NCBI GenBank assembly: GCA_025359135.1
Contig: JANYHJ010000207.1
Coordinates: forward strand, 1 to 50,543
DNA: 50,543 nt
DNA from: Gemmatimonadota bacterium
GTDB lineage: Bacteria > Gemmatimonadota > Gemmatimonadetes > Gemmatimonadales > Gemmatimonadaceae
Direction: 5' to 3'
The notes under the pieces were generated by a model. It was not told the DNA's origin and made no database searches. It saw only the letters and a list, made by a program, of their open reading frames with translations. Position numbers and translations under genes: made by a program. Of the stretch, positions 28,464-36,355 are shown piece after piece (positions within the stretch are counted from its first letter, which is position 1; every line of letters starts with the position of its first letter).

Positions 28464-29203
28464 AGCTGCTCGTCTCGATCCACGACGTGACGCCGGCCTT
28501 GATGCCGGGGGTTGAATCGCTCTGGGCGCTGTGCCGTCGGCACGGCGTTGTGCCCGCGCTGCTCGTGGTGCCCAACTGGCACGGGGCGTGGCCGATCGCG
28601 GACCATCCGGCGTTTCTCGCGTGGGTGCGCGCGCGCGCGGCCGAGGGCGCGGAGATCGTGTTGCACGGCGAGCGCCACGACGAGGTCGGAAGCGAGCGCA
28701 GCATGGCGGATGAAGTGCGGGCATTCGGCCGCACGAACAAGGAAGGTGAGTTCCTGACGCTGCGCCGCGAGGAGGCGAGCGCGCGCATCGCGCGCGGACT
28801 CGCGCTGCTGCGCGAGCACGGGCTCGATCCGGCGGGCTTCATTCCACCGGCGTGGCTGATGCGCGACGACACGATCGCCGCCTGCGCCGCGGCCGGGCTC
28901 GGCTTCACCGAGGACGATGGCGCGATTCACGTCACCGCCGGTACGCGGCGCCGGCTCGCGTCTCCCGTGGTGCGCTGGAGCGGGCGCAGCGCATCGCGCG
29001 CGTGGGCGAGCGCGGCCCTGGCGGCGCTGCGCTTCCACCTGCAGCGCGACGCTCCCCTCGTGCGCATCGCGTTCCACCCGAGTGACCTCGATCACCCGGC
29101 GACGGCGACCAGCGTGCCGCGCGAGCTGGCGCGCTGGGTTGGCGCCGGTTCCGTGATCCGGTACGGGAACCTGGCAACCCCGCGGGCCGCTGCGGCGTAT
29201 TAG
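28460..29203 (+). CDS. Polysaccharide deacetylase-like protein (DUF2334)
   Basis: A 247-residue NodB/DUF2334-type protein. LLVSIHDVTPALMPGVE carries the metal-binding His-Asp near the N-terminus, VLHGERHDE supplies the His motif, and FIPPAWLMRDDTIAACAAAG and RIAFHPSDLDHP follow as in this family. It may remove an acetyl group from a sugar. It is coupled by ATGA to the preceding glycosyltransferase and lies five bases before the next one, so it probably acts on the product of those enzymes. Confidence 0.88.
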   Translation: MKLLVSIHDVTPALMPGVESLWALCRRHGVVPALLVVPNWHGAWPIADHPAFLAWVRARAAEGAEIVLHGERHDEVGSERSMADEVRAFGRTNKEGEFLTLRREEASARIARGLALLREHGLDPAGFIPPAWLMRDDTIAACAAAGLGFTEDDGAIHVTAGTRRRLASPVVRWSGRSASRAWASAALAALRFHLQRDAPLVRIAFHPSDLDHPATATSVPRELARWVGAGSVIRYGNLATPRAAAAY

Positions 29204-29208
29204 CAACG

Positions 29209-30414
29209 ATGACTTCGACGACCTCTCGCCAGATCGACGCCGTCGAACGCGCCACGCTGGCCGCCGGGCTGCGTGTCGCGATCTTCAGCGACACATGGCT
29301 ACCACAGGTGAATGGCGTCACGCGGACGCTCGATCGGTTGCTCAACGCCATCGTCGAGCGCGGTGGCGAGGTGCGTGCCTACACGACCACCGATCCGGCG
29401 GCCAAGAACGACGCGCGCATCGTGCGCTACCGCAGCCGCCCGTTCTGGGCCTATCCCCAGCTGCGCGTGGCGCGTCCCGATCGCGCCTGGGCCATCCGCG
29501 AGATGGACGCGTTCGCGCCGACGCTCATTCACGCCGCATCGCCATTCGGGCTCGGACTCTCGGGGCGCGCGGCCGCACGTGAAATGGGCGTTCCGCTCGT
29601 CTCCAGCTATCACACCTCGCTCTCGGCGTACGCGAAGTTCTACCACCTGGGCGCGCTCGCCACGCCAGGATGGGCGTTCCTGCGCTGGTTCCACAATGCC
29701 GGCCGGCGCACGTACGCGCCGACCCACGCCATCGAGCAGGAGCTGATGGCGCACGGCTTCACGGATACCGCGATCTGGAGCCGTGGCATCGACGTCGGCC
29801 GCTTCTCGTCGTCGTTCCGTTCGGCGTCGCTCCGCCGCGAGCTCGGAGCGGATGACGACACCTTCCTCGTGGCGTACGTCGGCCGCGTCGCGCTCGAGAA
29901 GGGACTCGACACGCTGGTGCGTGCGATGCGCACGGCCAAGGCGAACGCCGGCGGACGCAAGGTGATGTTCGTGCTCGCCGGCGACGGCCCGTACCTCGAG
30001 ACGTGTCGCGCCGAGGCGCCGGAGGGGACCGCGTTCACGGGGATGATCGGCGGCGACCGGCTGAGCGCGGTGTATGCCTCGTCGGACCTGTTCGTGTTCC
30101 CGAGCGTGACCGACACGTTCGGCAACGTGCTGCTCGAGGCGATGGCGAGCGGGTTGCCGGTGCTGGGCGCCGATGCGCCGCCGACGCGCGAGTTGCTGCG
30201 CGACGGACGCGGCGCAATCTTCCCGGCGGGAGATCCGGACGCGCTGGCGACGGCGATCCTCGAGCTGGCTGCGGATGCGCCGCGCCGCGCTCGACAGGCT
30301 GACCTTGGCCTCGCCTTCGCCGCCAAGCAGAGCTGGGACGTGATCTTCGACGACCTGATCCTCGACTACCACCGGGTGACGGGCACGCGCGCGCAGGTTG
30401 CGGTGGGCGCATGA
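29209..30414 (+). CDS. GT4-type glycosyltransferase (second of two, MgtA/PimB-like)
   Basis: A 401-residue GT-B enzyme. VAIFSDTWLPQVNGVTRTL is the signature opening of the MgtA/PimB/SqdX-like glycolipid transferases, followed by SSYHTSLSAYAKFY, the donor-domain start VAYVGRVALEKGLDTLV, and FPSVTDTFGNVLLEAMASG. Relatives transfer mannose, glucose or sulfoquinovose to diacylglycerol or phosphatidylinositol; the actual sugar and acceptor here are unknown. It overlaps the following esterase gene by four bases. Confidence 0.9.
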   Translation: MTSTTSRQIDAVERATLAAGLRVAIFSDTWLPQVNGVTRTLDRLLNAIVERGGEVRAYTTTDPAAKNDARIVRYRSRPFWAYPQLRVARPDRAWAIREMDAFAPTLIHAASPFGLGLSGRAAAREMGVPLVSSYHTSLSAYAKFYHLGALATPGWAFLRWFHNAGRRTYAPTHAIEQELMAHGFTDTAIWSRGIDVGRFSSSFRSASLRRELGADDDTFLVAYVGRVALEKGLDTLVRAMRTAKANAGGRKVMFVLAGDGPYLETCRAEAPEGTAFTGMIGGDRLSAVYASSDLFVFPSVTDTFGNVLLEAMASGLPVLGADAPPTRELLRDGRGAIFPAGDPDALATAILELAADAPRRARQADLGLAFAAKQSWDVIFDDLILDYHRVTGTRAQVAVGA

Positions 30415-31103
30415 CGGCGCCGCGCGCGCGGCTCACCGTGACGCCGGACCAGGAGCGCCACCTCACGGTGCGCCGTTCGGCACGCTACGTACGCCTGGGC
30501 GGGGCAGGCGAGGTGCGCGACGTCTGGGTGTGCATCCATGGCTACGGGCAGCTCGCGCGTCGCTTCGCGCGCGACTTGGGCGCGCTCGTGGTGCCGGGCT
30601 GCCTCGTGCTCGTGCCCGAGGCGCTCAACCGCTTCTACCAGGCAACGCCGAGCGATGATCATCGCGCGGCGCCGGTGGGCGCGACGTGGATGACGCGCGA
30701 GGACCGCGAGTCGGAGATCGCGGACTATGTGGCGTATCTGGACGCGCTCTACGCGGCCGAGGTCGCGCCGCTGGGGCCAGGTGCCCGCGTGACCGCGCTC
30801 GGCTTTTCGCAGGGCGTCACCACGACCGTTCGCTGGAGCCTGCTGGGCGCTTCGCGCGTGGACCGGCTCGTGTGCTGGGCCGGTGCGCTGCCGCACGACA
30901 TCGACCTGGCCGCACACGCGGACCGGCTACGCGCGATGCGGCCCGCGGTGGTCATCGGCAATCGCGACGAGTTTGCCGACTGGGCGAGCGTGGAGGCGCA
31001 GGTGAAGCGGCTCGACGACGCGGGCATCGCGCATTCGTTGCATCGCTTCGAGGGCACGCACACGCTCGACGACGCGTTGCTGACGGAACTCGCGGCGCGG
31101 TAG
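30411..31103 (+). CDS. Alpha/beta hydrolase (carboxylesterase/phospholipase type)
   Basis: A 230-residue alpha/beta hydrolase. The oxyanion region is VCIHGYGQ, the nucleophile elbow GFSQG carries the catalytic Ser, and FEGTHTLDD supplies the His. The general layout resembles cytoplasmic phospholipase/carboxylesterase (YpfH-like) proteins. Coupled by ATGA to the second glycosyltransferase, it may remove an acyl group during envelope glycoconjugate synthesis; this role is inferred from context only. Confidence 0.85.
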   Translation: MTAPRARLTVTPDQERHLTVRRSARYVRLGGAGEVRDVWVCIHGYGQLARRFARDLGALVVPGCLVLVPEALNRFYQATPSDDHRAAPVGATWMTREDRESEIADYVAYLDALYAAEVAPLGPGARVTALGFSQGVTTTVRWSLLGASRVDRLVCWAGALPHDIDLAAHADRLRAMRPAVVIGNRDEFADWASVEAQVKRLDDAGIAHSLHRFEGTHTLDDALLTELAAR

Positions 31104-31105
31104 CT

Positions 31106-31120
31106 GCCCGCGCCGCGGGC
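31106..31120. terminator. Short GC hairpin between convergent genes
   Basis: GCCCGC (31106-31111) and GCGGGC (31115-31120) form a six-base stem with a GCC loop just past the esterase stop. No T-run follows, so it is a weak candidate. Confidence 0.35.
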
Positions 31121-31178
31121 GCTTGACGTGCGCGCTCGCACCACATGCTCGAACTCCGTAGTCGACATGCGCGGTGAA

Positions 31179-32360
31179 CTACGCGCCCGTGGCGTCGCGT
31201 GCGCGACGTGCGCGCCATGCGGTGAACCGCCGCAGCGAGAGCGCGATGCCGGTGTAGACGAGCAGCACGCCCGCGAGCGAGGCGAGCGTTGCGATGAGCT
31301 GGCCCGGAAACCCAAGCACTTCGCCGGTGTGCGCGAAGCGGATCCAGCCGCGCACGCGACGCGCGAAGGGAAGGTCGGACAATCCGGCAATGGTGCGTAT
31401 CGCGCCCGATGACGCGTCGAGCGTGACGACCGTGCGCAGGTCGGGACGGAACGTGTTGCCGCCCGAGACCGTGACGGTCACGTCCGAGTCGCCAAGGCCG
31501 GGCATGACGAGTTGCAGCTGCGTCCACTCGGGACGCCGCTGCAGCGCGGCTTGCAGCATCGGTTCGAGCGCCGCATGGGTCGTCCGCGTCGCCGTTCCGA
31601 CCACGGCGGCGGCTTGCGCCGGGGTGCGCGACGCTGCGCGCGCCGGATCAACCGCGGCCCCCATCGCGCTCGCGAGCCATTGGGTCGGCCACTCGAACGA
31701 CATGAAGACGCCGCTCCCCACGACGATCACGAGCGGTACCCACATCCAGATGCCGGCGACGTGATGCCAGTTGAACTCGCGGGCCTTGGGAGTCAGCCGG
31801 AACGCGGGCACCGTCAGGCTGCGCAGGATGGCGCGCGTCCAGCGGCTCGGAAACCAGAGGTAGAGTCCGGAGAGGACGAGCAGGAAGAAGGCGAAGTTCG
31901 CGACGCCCGTCGTGGTGCGGCCCCAGCTGCGCGGATCCTGCTGTCCCACGAAGCGATGCCAGCGGCGGAGTTCCTGCATCACGCCCTGCGCACGGCCGGG
32001 CGCGCGATGTGGCAACGCGGCGCCGGTATACGGATCGATCGAGAGTCCCGCGCGCTCGCGGTCCTGGAAGCGCAACGTCACCGGCTCGGCCGCGTCGCGC
32101 TTGATCACGACGACGCCAACGTTCGAGGCCGGGCCGGCGGCGGCGCGTGCGAGCAGCGAATCGAGCGGCAAGCGCGTTGCGGCGGTCGGCACGGAAACCC
32201 GCTCGCGACCATCGATCGTGTCGACGATCTGTCGCTCGAAGCCGAGCGCCGCGCCCGTGACGCTCATGATGAGGATGACCACGCCCGCCGTCGCCCCGAC
32301 GGCGAGATGACACCAGAAGAGGATGGCGCGGAGCCTGAGCGCGAGCGACCCGATGCTCAC
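31179..32360 (-). CDS. PepSY-associated membrane protein
   Basis: A 393-residue protein with four membrane helices in the PepSY_TM arrangement: one near the N-terminus (LFWCHLAVGATAGVVILIM), one at about 150-165 (FAFFLLVLSGLYLWF), one at about 205-220, and one near the C-terminus. The large loops carry PepSY-like domains. The conserved RRWHRFVG and FNWHHVAGIWMWVP segments hold histidines that in relatives can bind haem; similar proteins act in iron-siderophore reduction. It starts at ATG 32360, 27 bases after the Hsp15-like gene, so it may be the last gene of the propeller operon. Confidence 0.87.
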   Translation of the reverse strand: MSIGSLALRLRAILFWCHLAVGATAGVVILIMSVTGAALGFERQIVDTIDGRERVSVPTAATRLPLDSLLARAAAGPASNVGVVVIKRDAAEPVTLRFQDRERAGLSIDPYTGAALPHRAPGRAQGVMQELRRWHRFVGQQDPRSWGRTTTGVANFAFFLLVLSGLYLWFPSRWTRAILRSLTVPAFRLTPKAREFNWHHVAGIWMWVPLVIVVGSGVFMSFEWPTQWLASAMGAAVDPARAASRTPAQAAAVVGTATRTTHAALEPMLQAALQRRPEWTQLQLVMPGLGDSDVTVTVSGGNTFRPDLRTVVTLDASSGAIRTIAGLSDLPFARRVRGWIRFAHTGEVLGFPGQLIATLASLAGVLLVYTGIALSLRRFTAWRARRARDATGA

Positions 32361-32387
32361 GCGGACATCACGAGCGACACGCGCCGC

Positions 32388-32822
32388 TCACTCGCGTCCC
32401 TTCCAGCGATCGAGGTCGCGGCGCTGCTTCTTGTCAGGGCGGCCCTCGGCGAAATCGTACTGCACGTGCGCGAGCTTCAGCTGCAGCTGTGTGCGCTCAC
32501 GCAGCGCCTTGCCCTCTGGCGTTTCCTCGTAGAGCGCCTGCGCGATGCTGGCCGACCCGCGGCGCGCCGCGAGCGCCTTGACCACGAGCTCGAATTCGAT
32601 GGGGCCCTGTCGCAGCTTCACGACATCGCCGACGCGCACGACGCGCGCGCGCTTGGCGCGCTCGCCGCCGACTTCCACCTTGCCGCCGTCGATGGCCTCG
32701 GCCGCGAGCGAGCGCGTCTTGAAGAAGCGCGCCGCCCAGAGCCACTGGTCGAGCCGAACGCGATGGGGATCGCCGTCGTCAGCTCCGGCGCCCGGTGCAC
32801 CCGGAATGCCGCGCCGGCTCAC
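32388..32822 (-). CDS. hslR: RNA-binding S4-domain protein (Hsp15-like)
   Basis: A 144-residue protein. The S4 domain spans about 22-80: VRLDQWLWAARFFKTRSLA is the hallmark start, followed by GGKVEVGG and VRVGDVVKLR. In E. coli Hsp15 rescues 50S subunits carrying stalled peptidyl-tRNA. The C-terminal basic tail ends in DKKQRRDLDRWKGRE, which is typical. The start is GTG 32822, overlapping the upstream stop by four bases. Confidence 0.88.
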   Translation of the reverse strand: MSRRGIPGAPGAGADDGDPHRVRLDQWLWAARFFKTRSLAAEAIDGGKVEVGGERAKRARVVRVGDVVKLRQGPIEFELVVKALAARRGSASIAQALYEETPEGKALRERTQLQLKLAHVQYDFAEGRPDKKQRRDLDRWKGRE

Positions 32823-33106
32823 TCGCTGTCGCCCTCGTCCGCGGCCTCGATGGACACGTCGGCTTCGCCGTCCTCGTCGTAGTGCACGAAGACCGTCCAC
32901 GGACGGCAGCAGACCTGGCAGTCTTCGACGTATTGCTGGTGGCTGCCGCTGCCCGGGTCGAGCGTGATGCTCATCGACTCGAAGCAATACGGGCAGGTGA
33001 CGTCGGCTTCCATCGCGGCCGTGCCGTCGCCGAGCGGAAACTCCTCGTCGAGGTCCCGGTCGCTGTCGGTGGGTCCGTCACCGTCTTCGTCCGCGCGACG
33101 GATCAT
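32819..33106 (-). CDS. CPXCG-family small cysteine-rich protein
   Basis: A 95-residue protein with the CPXCG-type zinc-ribbon pattern CPYC (about 38-41) and CQVCCRPW (about 63-70), joined by the typical SHQQYVEDC segment. Compared with the usual 60-residue members it has an acidic N-terminal extension and an acidic tail (EADVSIEAADEGDSE). Function is unknown. It overlaps its neighbours by four bases at each end (ATGA with the YVTN propeller gene, GTGA with the Hsp15-like gene). Confidence 0.85.
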   Translation of the reverse strand: MIRRADEDGDGPTDSDRDLDEEFPLGDGTAAMEADVTCPYCFESMSITLDPGSGSHQQYVEDCQVCCRPWTVFVHYDEDGEADVSIEAADEGDSE

Positions 33107-34320
33107 CAGCGGATTCCGCCCGGTCCGGCCCAGGTGTCGATGCCGCCGGCCTGCTGTCCCACGTCCACGCTCGCCACGCGCCGCATGGCGACGAGGTCGA
33201 TGATGTCCACGGTGCCGGGCTCCGATCCGACCCCTTCGCAGCTGATGAAGACGTAGCGGTTGTCGCTCGTGATCGCGGCGCCGTGCACGATGCGGCGCGA
33301 CGTCTTGATGCGCGCCCGCTCCGTACCGCTGACACGATCGAAGATCGAGACCGACTGGTCGCGCTTGTTGGTCGCGACGATCGTCGCGCCATCGCTCGAG
33401 ATGGCGAGGTTGTAGATGCCGTTCCCGGCCGGAATGCGGCGCGTCACCTTCCACGCCTTCGTGTCGATCTCGACGATCTCGCTCGACTTGTTGCACGCGA
33501 CGTAGAGGAACGCGCCGTCGGGCGTCGGCTGCGCCCACGTCGGCGAGCAGCCCGGGTCGCCGGCCTTGGGCATCTCCATGCCGTGGCCGCCCATGTCCAT
33601 GCCTGCATGCGCACCGGCGCCGCGCTTGGGCGGCGCGCCGGGCATGCCCATCTCCTTGCCCTTGGTCAGCATGTAATGACGCGACACGGCAAGCTGGCGC
33701 GTGTCGATCTCGACGACGATGTCGTCCATCATGCACGCCGAGTAGTGCTTGGTGCCCGCCGCATTCAACCGCGACCCATGCGGCATCGTGCAGGTGGGGA
33801 TGCGCGCAATCTCGACCATGTCGTCGAGCGCGACGACCGACACGTCGCTCGCCACCATTTCGCCGTGCAGATTGAAGTTCACCACGTACGCGTAGAAGCC
33901 GTCGGGCGAGACCTGCGTGGTGGCGGGAAAGTTGCCGAGCACCACGGAGCCGAGCTGTTCGTCGGTGCCGGTGCGGAAGCGCCAGAGCCGGCCGAACGGC
34001 GTGCCGTGCGCGGTGGACACCACGTACGTCTTGCCATCGGGCGCCACGGCCACGCCGTGCGGGCCGTCGGGATCGGTCGGCATGATCCCGACATCCACCG
34101 CGTGATCGAGCGTGGCACCCTTCGGGCCGAAGCGGATGAGCGAGACCTTGTCCACCGACTCCGAGCCGACGTAGGCGAAGTACTCCTTGGTCGGTGGGGC
34201 TGGGACCTGTTCCGTGAGGATGCGGTCGTTGCCGACGCGCACCTGCGCCGCCCCGGGGGCAGCGCAGGCGAACGTCAGGGCCGATACCGCGCCCAGCAGG
34301 GCGCGGCGGTGCATCGTCAT
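33106..34320 (-). CDS. Secreted YVTN-type beta-propeller with a Met/His-rich insert
   Basis: A 404-residue exported protein. The N-terminus (RRALLGAVSALTFACAAPGAAQ) is a signal peptide. Repeated strands such as VAVAPDGKTYVVS, TQVSPDGFYAYVVN and AISSDGATIVATN mark a seven-bladed YVTN/YncE-like propeller. Between blades, residues 222-252 are rich in Met and His (GMDMGGHGMEM) and there are Cys at 177, 196 and 258, with the motif TCTMPHGSR. Such clusters often bind copper. It is coupled by ATGA to the LVIVD gene before it and the CPXCG gene after it. Metal binding is inference. Confidence 0.87.
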   Translation of the reverse strand: MTMHRRALLGAVSALTFACAAPGAAQVRVGNDRILTEQVPAPPTKEYFAYVGSESVDKVSLIRFGPKGATLDHAVDVGIMPTDPDGPHGVAVAPDGKTYVVSTAHGTPFGRLWRFRTGTDEQLGSVVLGNFPATTQVSPDGFYAYVVNFNLHGEMVASDVSVVALDDMVEIARIPTCTMPHGSRLNAAGTKHYSACMMDDIVVEIDTRQLAVSRHYMLTKGKEMGMPGAPPKRGAGAHAGMDMGGHGMEMPKAGDPGCSPTWAQPTPDGAFLYVACNKSSEIVEIDTKAWKVTRRIPAGNGIYNLAISSDGATIVATNKRDQSVSIFDRVSGTERARIKTSRRIVHGAAITSDNRYVFISCEGVGSEPGTVDIIDLVAMRRVASVDVGQQAGGIDTWAGPGGIR

Positions 34321-36326
34321 GGGACGACCTCCGGCTTGGGCTCCATCTTGACGATGAAGAGCCCGTTGTTGAAGTCGTTCACGAAGGCGAGGCCGTTCTT
34401 GACGACCACGCCCCACGTCATCGCCGCGTTCGGGAGGAATCCCTTGGCGTCGACCGGGTTCACGAAGGCCATCTCGCGGCCCTGCGCGCGCAGGTCGCCG
34501 CGCAGTTCGCCGCCGATGTCGAAGGTGCGGAAGCCGGCGTTGTACGCGCCCATGTAGAGCGTGTCGCCCGCGATCCAGACGTTGTGCACGCCGCCGAATT
34601 CGGGCTCGTACCACGCCACCGACTTCGGCTTGAAGATGTCCGTCACGTCGAGCACCTGCAGGCGGCCGTAGGCGCGCGCGACCTTGCCCTGGAAGAGCTC
34701 CTGCCCGGACTCCTGCGAGAAGACTTCGTCGGCGATGAAGACGTAGTTCTTGTGCCGCCACGCCGTGTGCGTGCCGCGGATGAAGCCCGGGCTGTAGGCC
34801 TGCTCGACCTGCTTGTAGAGCGCGTTGAGGTCGTACTTGTACTGCGACACGAACTGCGGATTCGACGGCGAGCCGCCCTTGATGCCGTTGCCGATGTCGA
34901 GGATCACGAGCCCGTCGTTCCACCACGAGCCGTAGAGCAGCCCGTCCTGCACGTCGATGTCGTGCACGTAGCGGCCGAGGTCGGCGCGCGGCGTCTTCCA
35001 CTGCGCCACTTCCTTGGGGTGCGCCGGATCGTTGATGTCGATCACGTGCACCGCACCGGTGGCGTCGTTGGTGAGGTAGATGTGCGTGCCGTATTTGGGC
35101 TGCGTGTAGATGAAGGTCGAGTGCACGCCGCCGGTCACGCCGTCGGTGAACTCGCTCACCACCTTCGGGTGCAGCGGATCGTCGAGCGTGCAGATGACGA
35201 TGCCGTTCTTGCGATCGGCCGCGCCCTCTCGCGTGAAGACGAGCACCTTGCCGTCCGCGCTCGTCATGATGTCGTTGACGAGGCGCGTGTTCGACTGCAC
35301 CGAGTCCACGATCACCGGGCTCGACGGATTCGAGATGTCGATCGTGTAGAAACGGTCGCCGCCCAAGTGGGTGCCGAGGTACGCCACCTTGCCGTTCGGG
35401 TGCACCCAGACTTCCGACGTCGGAAACTTGGTGCGCACCATCGTGCCGACGATCGTCGCCTTGCGGCGCACGTCGCGCGCGGCCACGGTGATCGTCGCCG
35501 TGCCGACGCGGTTGCCCAGCTGCGCCGTCACGGTGTACGTCCCGGGCTCGTACGCCACGAAGGCGCCGTCCGCATCCACTTGACCATGACCCGGCGCGAA
35601 GCTCCACGTGGGCGTCAGTCCGGCAATGGTCGCGCCGCCGGCGTCCCTGGCCGTGGCGCTGAAGCGCACCACGTCACCCGTGCGGCCCTGCGCCGCGCCC
35701 GGCGTCACCGTGACGTTCGCGAGCGTCGCGCGCGGCACCTCGACCTCGAGCGTCGCCTTCGCGGCGCCCGACGTCGCGGACACCGTCGCCTTGCCGGGAG
35801 AAACCGCCTCGAGAATGCCATCGCCGTTGATCTTCACCACGCCCGGCGCGGACGACGTCCACGTCGGCACGTCGGTGCGCTGGTCGCCGTTGGCCGCGAG
35901 CACGCGACGGCTCACGCGCGTGACCTGCCCGGCCAGCATCCTCGCCGGCCTCGGATCGAGCTCGATGCGCGCGGCCGGCGCGGGCAGCACCTGCACCGTC
36001 ACCTTCTGGATGACTGGCTTCTGGCCCGTCACCACCGCGGACACGACGATCGGCGACGGGCCCATCGCGACGCCCGAGAACATTCCCTCGCGATTGACCC
36101 CGCCCGTTTCCGACGAGCTCGCATCGGCAAAGAGGATCTTCGCGCCCTCGACCGCCTTGCCCTGCGCGTCCACGAGCTGCGCCTTGATGCGCACGGAGTC
36201 GCCGACCATCACCGAGGGATGGGCCGGGGTGACCACGAGGCGCTGGCCGGCCGGCGCTTGCTGCGCACCGGCGGTGGCCGAGGCCAGGACAAGCACCGTC
36301 ACGGCGCCGCGCAGGCGAATCGACAT
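34317..36326 (-). CDS. Secreted Ig-like plus LVIVD-repeat propeller protein (paralogue 1)
   Basis: A 669-residue exported protein. ATG 36326 is chosen because GGGAG lies seven bases upstream; an ATG at 36359 overlaps the previous stop and is the alternative. After the signal peptide (VTVLVLASATAGAQQ) come three Big_2-like Ig domains (to about 290), for example VVTPAHPSVMVGDSVRI and IELDPRPARMLAGQVTRVS, then an LVIVD propeller with units such as ITVAARDVRRKATIVG and LQVLDVTDIFKPKSVAWY. It is a paralogue of the next gene; the propeller halves are nearly identical over long stretches. The role is likely surface binding, with no catalytic motif. Confidence 0.88.
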   Translation of the reverse strand: MSIRLRGAVTVLVLASATAGAQQAPAGQRLVVTPAHPSVMVGDSVRIKAQLVDAQGKAVEGAKILFADASSSETGGVNREGMFSGVAMGPSPIVVSAVVTGQKPVIQKVTVQVLPAPAARIELDPRPARMLAGQVTRVSRRVLAANGDQRTDVPTWTSSAPGVVKINGDGILEAVSPGKATVSATSGAAKATLEVEVPRATLANVTVTPGAAQGRTGDVVRFSATARDAGGATIAGLTPTWSFAPGHGQVDADGAFVAYEPGTYTVTAQLGNRVGTATITVAARDVRRKATIVGTMVRTKFPTSEVWVHPNGKVAYLGTHLGGDRFYTIDISNPSSPVIVDSVQSNTRLVNDIMTSADGKVLVFTREGAADRKNGIVICTLDDPLHPKVVSEFTDGVTGGVHSTFIYTQPKYGTHIYLTNDATGAVHVIDINDPAHPKEVAQWKTPRADLGRYVHDIDVQDGLLYGSWWNDGLVILDIGNGIKGGSPSNPQFVSQYKYDLNALYKQVEQAYSPGFIRGTHTAWRHKNYVFIADEVFSQESGQELFQGKVARAYGRLQVLDVTDIFKPKSVAWYEPEFGGVHNVWIAGDTLYMGAYNAGFRTFDIGGELRGDLRAQGREMAFVNPVDAKGFLPNAAMTWGVVVKNGLAFVNDFNNGLFIVKMEPKPEVVP

Positions 36327-36355
36327 CGTCAAGCTCCCGGAAAAGTTGGACTCGC

